Part shown: piece by piece, positions 45,907 to 55,500 of the stretch
Position numbering within the stretch: the stretch's first letter is position 1
How the letters are laid out: each line of letters opens with the position of its first letter
NCBI RefSeq assembly: GCF_014649115.1
Contig: NZ_BMSK01000006.1
Location: forward strand, 225,367 to 289,366
DNA length: 64,000 nucleotides
Reading direction: 5' to 3'
Source of the DNA: Streptomyces eurythermus
GTDB lineage: Bacteria; Actinomycetota; Actinomycetes; Streptomycetales; Streptomycetaceae
Notes under the pieces: generated by a model
Told to the model about the DNA's origin: nothing
Database searches by the model: none
The model's input: only the letters and a program-made list of their open reading frames with translations
Made by a program: the position numbers and the translations under genes

Positions 45907-47112
45907 ATGAGCCACCCCACCCCGGCAACCGGCACCCGCCCCCTCGACGGCCTGCGCGTCATCGACCTGGCCAGCGTCATCATGGGGCCCTACGCCTGCC
46001 AGATCCTCGGCGACCTCGGCGCCGACGTCATCAAGATCGAGTCGCCCACCGGTGACGTGATGCGTCATGTGCACCGGCGGGACGCCGACACCATCGGGGC
46101 GCTGGCACTCAACATCAACCGCAACAAGCGCAGCGTCCGCCTGGACCTGAAGACGCCCGAGGGCAAGCAGGCCGCGCTCGCCCTCATCGGCACGGCCGAC
46201 GCGCTGATCACCAACATGCGCCCACGGGCCCTGCGCAAGCTCGGCCTCACCTACGAGGACCTCGCCGAGAGCAACCCGCGCCTGGTCTACTGCAACGCCC
46301 AGGGCTTCCGCTCCGACTCGCCGGCCGCCGACTACGCCGCCTACGACGAGGTCATCCAGGCCGCCTCCGGCATGGTCGACCTGATGCGGCGGGTCACCGG
46401 CCAGCCCTACTACGTACCCACGGCCATGGCCGACAAGGTCTGCGGCATGACCATCGCCTACGCCGTGCTCGCCGCCCTGCTGGGCCGGGAACGCACCGGC
46501 AAGGGCCAGCACGTCGAGGTGCCGATGGCGGACACGATGTTCGCCTTCACCCTGGTCGAGCACATCGGCGGCCAGGCGTACGAGCCCCCGGCCGGCCCCG
46601 TCGGCTTCCCGCGCTCCCTGGAACCGGGGCACGCGGCGTTCCCGACCAAGGACGGCTACGCCTGCGTCCTGCCGTACAACTACCGTGACGCCGAGGCCTT
46701 CTTCACCTTCGTCGGGCACCCCGAGGCACTGGACGGCTTCACCCCCGAGAACTTCCAGTCGAAGATCGGCGAGCTGTACGAGCTGCTCGCCCGGTACACC
46801 GACGGACACACCACCGCGGAGTGGGAGGCCTTCTGCTCGCGGCACTCCATCCCGTTCGCCCCGGTCATGAACCTCGACCACGCCGGCGAGCACCCCTACT
46901 GGGCCGACGGGCACATGCTCGACGTGCAGCAGCACCCGCACGTCGGTGCCTACCGGGTGATCGGCGACCCCGTCCGCTACTCCGGCTCGCCCTCCGGGGT
47001 ACGGCGGCCCTGCCCGGAACTCGGGGAGGACACCGCGTCCGTCCTGGCCGAGATCGGCTACACCCCCGAGCAGGTGGCCGAGGTGACCGGCACGGCCGAC
47101 GTGGGGCGGTGA
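45907..47112 (+). CDS. CaiB/BaiF family III CoA-transferase
   Basis: A 401-residue CoA-transferase: GLRVIDLASVIMGPYACQILGDLGADVIKIE, NINRNKRSVRLDLKTPEGK, and the active-site region DYAAYDEVIQAASGMVDLM with the catalytic Asp, then GKGQHVEVPMADTMFAFTLVEHIGGQ. It moves CoA between acids without an acyl-enzyme released to water. Placed behind a glutaryl-CoA dehydrogenase-type gene, it is a good candidate for succinate:glutarate CoA-transferase, an end step of lysine breakdown, though specificity is inferred. Confidence 0.92.
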   Translation: MSHPTPATGTRPLDGLRVIDLASVIMGPYACQILGDLGADVIKIESPTGDVMRHVHRRDADTIGALALNINRNKRSVRLDLKTPEGKQAALALIGTADALITNMRPRALRKLGLTYEDLAESNPRLVYCNAQGFRSDSPAADYAAYDEVIQAASGMVDLMRRVTGQPYYVPTAMADKVCGMTIAYAVLAALLGRERTGKGQHVEVPMADTMFAFTLVEHIGGQAYEPPAGPVGFPRSLEPGHAAFPTKDGYACVLPYNYRDAEAFFTFVGHPEALDGFTPENFQSKIGELYELLARYTDGHTTAEWEAFCSRHSIPFAPVMNLDHAGEHPYWADGHMLDVQQHPHVGAYRVIGDPVRYSGSPSGVRRPCPELGEDTASVLAEIGYTPEQVAEVTGTADVGR

Positions 47113-47188
47113 GGGAGAGGCGTACCGGGGGAGGAGTACGGGGCGTCGTACGGGGCGTCGTACGGGGGAGTCGTACGCACGTTCCGGC

Positions 47189-48280
47189 TTACGCTCCCGG
47201 ACCCGGACCCTCGGCGGATCGTGCCGCGCATGTCTCCCGCAGGATCTCCAGGAACACCCGGCAGGCCGGGGAGAGGGGTTCGCGGCGGCGTGCGACCCCG
47301 AACGGGGCGCGCACGGGCGGGCCGAGGGGGCGTACGACCCCGCCCTGCTCCGCGATGCGCTCGGCGTACCAGCGGTCCACCAGAGCCGCTCCCGCACCGG
47401 TCAGCACCAGCGGGATGACGGAACCCAGACGCGGGGTGACGACACCGGCCCAGGAGCGCACCGCCTGAGCCGGCTCCCGGCTGTCGTGCCCCACGTCCTG
47501 CTCGTGCCCCACGTCCTGCTCGCGCCCCGCGTCCCGCTCGTGCCCGGTGCTCTGCTGATGCCCGGTGCCTACCTCGTGCCCGGTGCCTTCCTCCCGTCCG
47601 GCGTCGGCGAGGGCCCGGCGGATCGCGTGCCGGGCGGAGCCGCCGTGCAGGACCGCCACCAGCGGCATGGCGCTCACCTGGGCCGGCGACACCGGTCCCG
47701 GTGCGATGGCGGTGCCCGGAGCCATGGCCAGCCAGATGTCGTGGTGCCCCAGCTCCTCCGTCACCAGATCGGGGGACGACGGCAACGGCAGTGAGACCAC
47801 CGCCAGTTCATGGCGCCCGTCGGCGAGCGCGTACACCAGCTCGTCGTCGTCGGGCGCGTCCTCCACCAGCACGCCGACCCCCGGGTGGGCCCGGCGGAAC
47901 CCGCCCACCGCCCGCGCCAGCGGGTCGGCCGCCACCGAGGCGTGCGCCACCAGTTCCAGGCGCCCGGCGCGCAGCGACGCCACGTCCGAGACCGCGCGGC
48001 CGGCCGCCCGGCGCGCCGCCAGCAGCCGCCGGGCCGGCTCCACCAGGGCCCGGCCCGCCGGGGTGGGGACGACACCGCGCGGCGTCCGCTCGAACAGCTC
48101 GGCGCCCGCCTGCCGTTCGATCGCCCGTACGGTCTGTGACAGGGACGGCTGCGCCACGTGCAGCCGGCGCGCCGCCGCGGTGATGCCGCCGCTGTCGACC
48201 ACGGCCAGGAAGTACTCGGCCTGCCGAAGACCGGTGAACGGCGCGCCCCGGCCCGGTTCACCCGGCAAAGGACCCACCAC
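47189..48280 (-). CDS. LysR-family regulator with internal 6-residue repeats
   Basis: GTG 48280 is chosen for GGAGG at 8 bp; it overlaps the next LysR gene's end by 23 bp. The 363-residue protein has the LysR HTH (LRQAEYFLAVVDSGGITAAARRLHVAQPSLSQTVRAIE) and a substrate-binding effector domain. Inside the latter, six tandem six-residue units of the type EQDVGH (18-bp units, 47486-47593) interrupt a normally compact region. The insertion is His- and Glu-rich. It is convergent with the CoA-transferase gene; control of the glutarate-type genes is plausible but not shown. Confidence 0.88.
   Translation of the reverse strand: MVGPLPGEPGRGAPFTGLRQAEYFLAVVDSGGITAAARRLHVAQPSLSQTVRAIERQAGAELFERTPRGVVPTPAGRALVEPARRLLAARRAAGRAVSDVASLRAGRLELVAHASVAADPLARAVGGFRRAHPGVGVLVEDAPDDDELVYALADGRHELAVVSLPLPSSPDLVTEELGHHDIWLAMAPGTAIAPGPVSPAQVSAMPLVAVLHGGSARHAIRRALADAGREEGTGHEVGTGHQQSTGHERDAGREQDVGHEQDVGHDSREPAQAVRSWAGVVTPRLGSVIPLVLTGAGAALVDRWYAERIAEQGGVVRPLGPPVRAPFGVARRREPLSPACRVFLEILRETCAARSAEGPGPGA
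47486..47593 (-). repeat. Six 18-bp tandem units inside a LysR gene
   Basis: Units begin at 47486, 47504, 47522, 47540, 47558 and 47576 (GTGCCCCACGTCCTGCTC in the first two, which are identical). They encode six-residue repeats and keep the frame. Confidence 0.88.
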
Positions 48281-49154
48281 CCACGCGCCCTCCGCCGTCC
48301 GGTGCCACCGCCAGGCCGGCCAGCGCCCGCGCGGCCGGGGACAGCCGGCCGGGCACATACGCCAGCCCGTACCGCTGGCGCAGGGGCGGATCGAGCCGGC
48401 GGACCCGCGCGCCCTGCCCGGCGGCCCACCGCGCCGCCGTCCCGGCGAGGAAGGACATGCCCGCCCCGGCCAGCACCAGGGGAACCACCATCTCCCGGTG
48501 TGCCACCTCCACCGTGACCCGCAGCCGCACCCCGTGGGCCGTCAGATGGTCACCGACCAGCGCGCGCCGGCGGCTGTGACCGGTGACGCCCACCGTTTCC
48601 CGGCCGGCCAGCCACCGGACCGGCAACGGGTCGGGCGGGGGCGGTCCGTCGGGCGGGAAGACGGCCATGATCTCGTGCTCGGCCAGCGGACGCACCACGA
48701 TGCCGTCCGTGTCGAGGGGCAGATAGACCAGGCCCACCTCGGCCCGGCCGTCCGCCAGCATTCCGGGCACTTCCGTGTCGCGGTCGGTGACCTGGACGCG
48801 CACCCGCACCTCGGGGTGCAGCCCGCGGAACCGCCCGAGGAGCGGGGCGCAGGGATCGACGGCCAACACCGGCGTGGTGACCAGGTCCAGCTCCCCGGCC
48901 GGTCCGCCGGTCACCTCACCCGTCCTGCGCAGCTCACGCAGCAGCAGCCGCGCGTGGGGCACGAACACGCGCCCCGCCGGCGTCAGGACGGCGCCCCGCC
49001 GCACCCGGCGGACCAGCGCCGCGCCCATCTCCTTCTCCAGGGTGCCGAGAGCCTGCGACAGCGACGGCTGGCTCACCCCGGCGGCCACCGCCGCGTGACC
49101 GAGGCTGCCGTGCTCGGCGACCGCGAGGAAGTACTCCAGCTGCTGACGGTTCAC
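48258..49154 (-). CDS. LysR-family regulator
   Basis: GTG 49154 begins NRQQLEYFLAVAEHGSLGHAAVAAGVSQPSLSQALGTLEKEMG, the typical LysR N-terminus; GTG 49163 is an alternative with more room for a ribosome binding site. The 298-residue protein has a full effector domain (LDLVTTPVLAVDPCAPLLGRF, VGLVYLPLDTDGIVVRPLAEHE, VPLVLAGAGMSFLAGTAARWA). It overlaps the other LysR gene at its 3' end, so the two are probably co-transcribed. It may be a tandem paralogue of its neighbour. Confidence 0.9.
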   Translation of the reverse strand: MNRQQLEYFLAVAEHGSLGHAAVAAGVSQPSLSQALGTLEKEMGAALVRRVRRGAVLTPAGRVFVPHARLLLRELRRTGEVTGGPAGELDLVTTPVLAVDPCAPLLGRFRGLHPEVRVRVQVTDRDTEVPGMLADGRAEVGLVYLPLDTDGIVVRPLAEHEIMAVFPPDGPPPPDPLPVRWLAGRETVGVTGHSRRRALVGDHLTAHGVRLRVTVEVAHREMVVPLVLAGAGMSFLAGTAARWAAGQGARVRRLDPPLRQRYGLAYVPGRLSPAARALAGLAVAPDGGGRVGGGSFAG

Positions 49155-49276
49155 CCTCCGCACCGTACCCGGACCGGCACGACATACCCGCCGCAGCAGG
49201 CCAGGCCGCGTTGCTCCCGGACCGGACGCCGAAGCGGGGTGGCCGCTGGCGGGGACCACCGTGAGGTGTTCGACGC

Positions 49277-49410
49277 GATCTGCCGGAGAAGCCCGGCAAC
49301 TGGCGGGGCGTCTACAACCGGCTGCGGATGTGGGCCGTGTACGGCACCCGGGAGCGGGTGTTCACCGCCCTGGTGGCCCAGGCCGATGCGGACGAAGACG
49401 TCGGCCCGGG
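49277..49410 (+). mobile_element. IS5-family transposase remnant
   Basis: One frame reads [20 protein letters not shown] and [20 protein letters not shown]. This is the conserved N-terminal (DUF4096-type) part of streptomycete IS5 transposases, where the usual text is DLPE[KR]FGNWxxVxxRxRRW and [13 protein letters not shown]. The catalytic DDE part is missing. It abuts the orphan ABC ATPase gene. Confidence 0.78.
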
Positions 49411-49438
49411 ACAGGCCGGCGTTCGGAAGGCACACCGT

Positions 49439-50374
49439 ATGACCTGCCTCCTCTCGGTCGACGACCTCGTCGTCCAGTACCACCGGCCGGGGGCGCCGCC
49501 CGTCCGTGCCGTCGCCGGGGTCAGCCTCCGGGTACGGGCGGGGGAGGCCGTCGGACTCGTCGGCGAGTCGGGCTGCGGCAAGTCCACCCTGGCCCGCGCG
49601 GTCTGCGGCCTCACCCGGCCGGTGGCGGGCCGGATCACCTACGACGGCACACCGGTGCGCCCTCTGCGGATGCGCCGTCGCGACCCGGCCCTCACCGGCG
49701 TCCAGATGGTCTTCCAGGACCCGTCCGGCTCCCTCAACCCCCGCCGCCGGGTGGGCACGCAGCTCGCCGACGGCATCCGCACCGCCGCCGAGCGCGGCGA
49801 GGCGGCACAGGGCACCACTCCGGAAGATCTCCTGAGACGCGTCGGGCTGCCGGCGGGCGCCGCCGAGCGGTACCCGCGGGAGTTCTCCGACGGCCAACGG
49901 CAGCGCATCGCCATCGCCCGCGCGCTCGGGGCCCGCCCCCGGCTGCTCGTCGGAGACGAACCGATCTCCGCCCTCGACGCCTCCGCTCAGCTCGAAGTGG
50001 CCATGCTGATGCGGTCGTTGGCCATCGAGTCGGGCGCCGGGCTGCTGTTCATCAGCCACGACCTGTCCGTCGTACGGCTGATCTGCGACCAGATCGCGGT
50101 GATGTACCTCGGGCGGATCGTGGAGACCGGTCCGGTCGCCGAGGTCTGGGACGACCCACGGCACCCCTACACCCGGGCACTGCTGGCCGCCGTACCCCGG
50201 CCGGACGGGTCCGGCACGCTGCCCGCCGAACTCCCCGGAGACGTACCCGACCCTGCCGACCCACCGGGCGGCTGCCCCTTTCACCCGCGCTGCTCGCGGG
50301 CCTTCGACCGCTGCCACCACGAGGAACCGCGGCTGATCGCGGGGGGCGTCGCGTGCCACCTGTACGCGCCCTGA
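49439..50374 (+). CDS. Orphan peptide-transporter ATPase (OppF/DppF type)
   Basis: ATG 49439 after GGAAGG; 311 residues. Walker [11 protein letters not shown]-loop [14 protein letters not shown], signature EFSDGQRQR (LSGGQ in most), Walker [14 protein letters not shown]-loop [11 protein letters not shown], and the C-terminal oligopeptide-transporter motif [14 protein letters not shown]. It would energise uptake of peptides or nickel chelates, but no permease, binding protein or partner ATPase is nearby. A transposase fragment immediately upstream suggests an operon cut by an insertion. Confidence 0.9.
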   Translation: MTCLLSVDDLVVQYHRPGAPPVRAVAGVSLRVRAGEAVGLVGESGCGKSTLARAVCGLTRPVAGRITYDGTPVRPLRMRRRDPALTGVQMVFQDPSGSLNPRRRVGTQLADGIRTAAERGEAAQGTTPEDLLRRVGLPAGAAERYPREFSDGQRQRIAIARALGARPRLLVGDEPISALDASAQLEVAMLMRSLAIESGAGLLFISHDLSVVRLICDQIAVMYLGRIVETGPVAEVWDDPRHPYTRALLAAVPRPDGSGTLPAELPGDVPDPADPPGGCPFHPRCSRAFDRCHHEEPRLIAGGVACHLYAP

Positions 50375-50494
50375 GGCGGACCCCCGAACGGTCCGCCTCG
50401 CGAAAGCCGCTGCTCGCCACCGACGCAACCGCCTTCGTGCCCCGCACCATCCCGGTGCTCTCCTTCCCCGCAACCGCCGGGGCGGTGTTCGTTG

Positions 50495-50546
<52 letters not shown>

Positions 50547-50589
50547 GCGGCACGGCCGGCGGCCCCGGATGGACGAACCCGGGGCCGAG

Positions 50590-50755
50590 GCGAGCGTGGG
50601 GCGCTGATCACGAAGCGTGCCCCAGGCAGCGCGGCATGAGGGGCTGTAACGCAGCTCCATCGCCGTGATCGGGTCGCTGCCCTCGGCCACTGTGCGGGCG
50701 TCGTTGGCGCAGGTCGTACTGGCGGGGTCCAGGCCGTTGCTTTCCGGTTCGGTTC
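50590..50755 (-). pseudogene. DUF2690-domain remnant
   Basis: On the minus strand one frame encodes SNGLDPASTTCANDARTVAE and ITAMELRYSPSCRAAWGTL. This is the hallmark of DUF2690 proteins (C-x-x-DA-x-T and ELRYSPSCRAAWA). No signal peptide or proper start precedes it, and the frame continues into the GGAGCC tract as repeated Arg-Leu. It is probably a decayed gene or an orphaned domain. Confidence 0.6.
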
Positions 50756-50902
50756 GGTTCTGTTCGGACGGCCAGGAGCCGGGCGGCGCTGGTGCAAGCG
50801 GATGTCCTCGATCTTGTGGTGAGGTGCACCGGCCGGCGTACCCCTGACGACCGGTGTCCTGTCTCGGGGATTCCTGTGTTCCCCCACGCCGGGTTGACGC
50901 GG

Positions 50903-52168
50903 TCAGTTGACCAGCGCCAGCCAGGTGCCGGGGCCCACGATGCCGTCGGGGATGAGCCGGTTGCGGGTCTGGAAGGCGACGACGGCGTCGTGGGTGGCCG
51001 GTCCGAAGGAGCCGTCCACGGACAGCGATGCCCCATGGGCTCTCAGCTCGGCCTGCACCGCGCTGACGGCCGGCCCGTGAGCGCCTTCGGCGACGGTCAC
51101 GACGAGCGCCTGCCAGCTTTTCGCGCCCACGATGCCGTCGGGGGTGAGCTGGTTGCGGGTCTGGAAGGCGACGACGGCGTCGTGGGTGGCCGGTCCGAAG
51201 GAGCCGTCCACGGACAACGACGCCCCGCGTGCGTTCAGCAGGTACTGAATGGTGATCACCTGGCGGCCGTTGTAGCCCTGCTGCACGACCGGCCAGGCTC
51301 TGGCCGGTGGCGGCGGTGGAGGTGTGCAGGTGCCGTTGGCGGCGAGGTCGCGCAGATCCTGTGTGGTGCCGTTGAACAGGTCCTGATCGCCGGGAAACGT
51401 GCCCGAGTCGGCGGTCTGCCAGAAGGCGTAGGTGTTCCAGCCGTGGGGCAGGGGGTGCGGAGTGCCGGTGTAACTGCCGATCCAGAGAAGGTTGGTGGCG
51501 GCGAAGGCGGTGGAGTCACCGGTGCACTGCGACCACCATGCCGTGTTCGTGTTGATCACCGGATGGCGGCCGGTGCGACGTCGGTATTCCTTGTCGAACG
51601 AGGCGATCCACTGGACGGTCGCGGTGGTGTCGAGCCCATAGCAGGACGGCAGGCCCGGGGTGGGTTCCACGTCGAGGACGCCTGGCAGGGTCCGGCCGTC
51701 GGGCTTCCAACCGCCCCCGTGGTCGACGAAGTAGTCGGCCTGGGCGCTGCCGGAGGACTTGTCGGGTCTGGCGAAGTGATACGCGCCGCGGATCAGGCCG
51801 ACCGCCGCCGCACCGTCGTACTGCTGGGAGAAGCGGGAACTGATGTAGGTGGTGCTCTCAGTCGCCTTCACGTAGGCGAAGGCCGCTCCGTCGGCGGCGA
51901 CCGCGGACCAGTCCACGCTCTCCTGGTACGCGCTGACGTCGAGTCCTCGTACGAGACCGTCCGCGGCACGCCGTGGCTGCGTCTCCTGGGCCGTCGCCAC
52001 CGCAGACGCCGATGCCCGCACGGGAGAGGCCCACAGGGACACCGCAACGGTCACCGCGGCCAGCGCGCCGAGCGTCCCCGTCCGCACACCGCGTCTGACT
52101 CGGCGGGAGACTCCGGGAAGGTCTCCGGGATTACGTAAGCGTCCGGTAGTTCGAAAAAGAAGCGTCAT
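50903..52168 (-). CDS. GH25 lysozyme with two peptidoglycan-binding domains
   Basis: A 421-residue secreted muramidase. A long signal region (residues 25-55, GALAAVTVAVSLWAS) is followed by a GH25 barrel: GLDVSAYQESVDWSAVAADGAAFAYVKATES, LIRGAYHFARPDKSSGSAQADYFV, VLDVEPTPGLPSC (catalytic Asp/Glu pair), and INTNTAWWSQCTG. A Pro-rich linker leads to two PG_binding_1 domains, GASLSVDGSFGPATHDAVVAF twice. Codon 11 is TTA (52138-52136), so expression may need bldA. The two binding domains are nearly identical at the DNA level, 192 bp apart. The enzyme should cut peptidoglycan, in competition or in development. Confidence 0.93.
   Translation of the reverse strand: MTLLFRTTGRLRNPGDLPGVSRRVRRGVRTGTLGALAAVTVAVSLWASPVRASASAVATAQETQPRRAADGLVRGLDVSAYQESVDWSAVAADGAAFAYVKATESTTYISSRFSQQYDGAAAVGLIRGAYHFARPDKSSGSAQADYFVDHGGGWKPDGRTLPGVLDVEPTPGLPSCYGLDTTATVQWIASFDKEYRRRTGRHPVINTNTAWWSQCTGDSTAFAATNLLWIGSYTGTPHPLPHGWNTYAFWQTADSGTFPGDQDLFNGTTQDLRDLAANGTCTPPPPPPARAWPVVQQGYNGRQVITIQYLLNARGASLSVDGSFGPATHDAVVAFQTRNQLTPDGIVGAKSWQALVVTVAEGAHGPAVSAVQAELRAHGASLSVDGSFGPATHDAVVAFQTRNRLIPDGIVGPGTWLALVN
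50934..51225 (-). repeat. Two near-identical 192-bp-spaced peptidoglycan-binding repeats
   Basis: The shared segment of about 100 bp (CCCACGATGCCGTCGGGG... through CGTCCACGGACA) appears starting at 50934 and 51126 with few changes. This marks recent duplication or gene conversion inside the lysozyme gene. Confidence 0.85.
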
Positions 52169-52512
52169 TCAGGAGTCCTTTCGCTCGGCCGCGCGCTGTG
52201 CCTCAGCCGGGGGCTTCACCTCTGCGACGACCAGCGACCGGCAAGGGCGCCGTCCGGCCCTGTGCCCCCATACGGGGACAGCCGCTCCGTGATCGGCAAT
52301 GGCCACGGTCACGTCGCCCCGCCGGCTGTCGTCCGTGCCAATCTGCTGCTCCGTGCCGTTGTTGCGCAGCCCCGCGGCGCCCCTGTAACAAATGCCGGCG
52401 CCCGGTCGGAGCGAGGGCCGGATCGGCCGAAACACGCACGGACGGGATGCGATCGTGGTGACGACGGTGCCACTGTTGACCCGCCGTGTCGGCGACGACC
52501 GCGGGGGATGGG
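52169..52512. promoter_or_regulatory. Divergent promoter region of lysozyme and nSTAND1 genes
   Basis: 344 bp. A minus-strand open frame of 88 codons runs directly into the lysozyme start but lacks domain features and was not accepted. No strong operator was recognised. Confidence 0.4.
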
Positions 52513-55500
52513 ATGGGGCGTCGTGAGGGACCGCTGGATCCGGCGGCCGGGCCGGTCCAGCGTCTCGCGTTCGACTTGCGAAAGCTGCGCCAGGAGGCCG
52601 GAGGCCTGACCTACCGCGCCATGGCGCAGCGCACGGGTTATTCGGCCGCCACTTTGTCGAGGGCGGCCGCCGGCGGCCAGCTTCCGACCCTCGAAGTGGT
52701 CTTGGCCTTCGTGCGAGCGTGCGGTGGGGATCCGGGGGAGTGGGAGCCGCGCTGGCGGGCCGTTGCCCGTGACACGGCCGCCGAGCCGGGCACCGATGAC
52801 ACGGACGCCCCGTACCGCGGACTGGCCCGCTTCGAACCCCGCGACCGGCACCTGTTCTTCGGGCGCGACCACTTCGTGGCCCGGCTCACCGAGCGGGTGT
52901 GGGGCTGCCGCCTGGTAGCGGTGGCCGGGGCGTCGGGCAGCGGCAAGTCCTCCCTGTTGCGCGCAGGGCTCCTGCCGTCCCTCCAGGCGGAGCAGCCGTC
53001 GGGGTACCGGCTGGCGGGCCTGCGGATCCTCACCCCGGGCCCGCGCCCGGCATCCACCCACTCCCGTGCCCTGACGGCACGTGAAGAACCCGGCGACACG
53101 GTGGTCGTCGTCGACCAGTTCGAGGAACTCTTCACTCTCTGTTCGGACCCGACCGAGCGGGCTTCCTTCCTCGATCTGCTGGTGAGCGCGGTCGAGCCGG
53201 AGAGCAGACTGCGGGTGGTGATCGCGGTACGGGCGGACTTCCTCGGCCGCTGCGCCGACCACCGCCCGCTCGCCGCCGCCCTCACCGAGGCCACTTTCCT
53301 CCTGGGCCCCATGGGACCGGCCGAACTGCGCGAGGCGATCGTCAAACCCGCAACCGCCGCGGGTCTGATCGTCGAACGCGTGTTGACGGCGAGGATCGTC
53401 GAGGACGTCGCCGAGGAACCCGGCGGACTGCCGTTGATGTCCCACGCCCTGCTGGAGACCTGGCGCCGTCGCAGGGGCCGCACCCTCACCCTGGCCGCCT
53501 ACGAGGCCGCCGGAGGGGTCCACGGCGCCCTCACCCGCACCGCGGAAGAGCTGTACACCCGCCTCGCGCCGGACCAGGCTGAAACCGCCCGGCGCATCCT
53601 GCTGCGGCTCATCACGCCCGGCGAAGGAGCGCAGGACACCAGCCGTCCGGCCGGACTTGCCGAACTGCAGGCACTGAGCGCCACCGGCCGGCACACCGGG
53701 CCGGGCGCCGTCCTGGAACAACTGGTGCGCGCGCGGTTGATCACACTGGACGGCGACACGGTGCACCTGGCCCACGAAGCGCTGATCACCGCATGGCCGA
53801 GGCTGCAGTCATGGATCGACGACGCCCGCGAACGGCTCCGGGTCCACCGCCAGCTCACCGAGGCCGCCCGCGTCTGGGACGCGCTCGACCAGGACACCGG
53901 CGCCCTCTACCGCGGCACCCGCCTCGCCACGGCCGAGGAAGCCCTCGCGGGGCACCGGGAAGACCTCACCCCGGCCGAAGAGGCGTTCCTCAACGCCAGC
54001 ATCGCCGTCCGGGAGCAGGAACGCCGGGCGGCCGCGCGCACCGCCCGGCGCATCCGGGCCCTGCTGGCCGCGGTGTCCGCCCTCCTCCTGGTCGCGTCGA
54101 CGGCGGCGGTCATCGCCTTCCAGCAGCGCTCGCTCGCCCGCGCCGGCCGTGACCGCGCAGTGGCAGCGGAGGTGCTGGCCGGGGCGGGGCAACTGGCCGC
54201 GACCGATCCATCGCTGGCGGCGCGGATGTACCTCGCGGCGCACCGCCTGCGGCCGGGTCGCGTAGCCGAAGCGGGCCTGCTGGACACACAGAACATCGCC
54301 CTGTCCTCCGCGCTGAACGGCCATTCCCAGGCGGTGTACGCGGTGGCGTTCTCGCCGGACGGGCGGACCCTGGCGACAGGCTCCGGTGACCGCACCATCC
54401 GGCTGTGGAGCCTGGCCGACCCCACCCGTCCCGTACCGCTGGGCAGACCGCTGACCGGGCACACCGACTGGGTGTACTGGCTGCAGTTCTCCCCGGACGG
54501 TCACACCCTGGCCAGCGCGAGCCGGGACCGTACGGCACGGCTGTGGGACGTCCGCGACCCGCGGCACCCGAAGGCGCTCGGCAGGCCGTTGACCGGTCAC
54601 ACCGACTTCGTGTTCTCCGTGTCCTTCAGCCGAGACGGGCGCACCCTGGCCACCGCCGGCCACGACGGCACCGTACGGTTGTGGGACGTCTCCGACCCGG
54701 CGCACGCGGCGGTGCTGGGCAGGCCGCTCGCCGGGGCCGGCGACGCCGTCTCCTCGGCCGCTTTCAGCCCGGACAGCCGGACGGTGGCGGCCCCCAGCCA
54801 CGACCACACGATCCGCCTCTGGAACGTCACCGATCCGGCCCACCCGCGGCTGTGGCGCGAGCCACTGCGCAACCCGGACGTCGTCTACGCGGTCGCTTTC
54901 CGCCGTGACAGCAAGATCATGGCCAGCGTGGGCAACGACTACAAGGTGCGCCTGTGGGACGTGTCCGACCCGGCGCACGCCGAACCACTGGGTCAGCCAC
55001 TGACCGGACACACGGACACGCTGCTCGCGGTGGCCTTCTCGCCGGACGGGCGGACCCTCGCCACGGCCGGCGCGGACCATGCGATCCGGCTCTGGGACGT
55101 CTCCGACCCACGGCATCCGGGCGCCCTCGGACAGCCGTTGATCGGCCACACCGGATTCGTCGACTGGCTGACGTTCAGCCCCGACGGGCGGTCGCTGGCC
55201 AGCGTGAGCGACGACCACACCGTACGGCTGTGGCACCTGCCGCACGCCGTCCTCGCCGGTCACCTCGGCAACGTCACCAGCATCGCGTTCAGCGCCGACG
55301 GCCGAACCCTGGCGAGCACGAGCGCCGGACGGATACGACTGTGGGACGTCCGCGATCCGGTACGAGGCAGACAACTGAGTGAGTTGCCGGGCAGGCACCG
55401 CGCCGTGCGGGCGGTGTTCCAGCCGCGAGGCCGGTTACTGGCGAACACCGACGAGGACGGTGACGTGTGGCTGTGGGACGTCTCCGCACCGTCCGACCCC

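Noticed and set aside
52169..52435. 88-codon minus-strand open frame running into the lysozyme start
   Set aside because: No domain, no signal peptide, and composition like non-coding high-GC sequence; more likely the promoter region.
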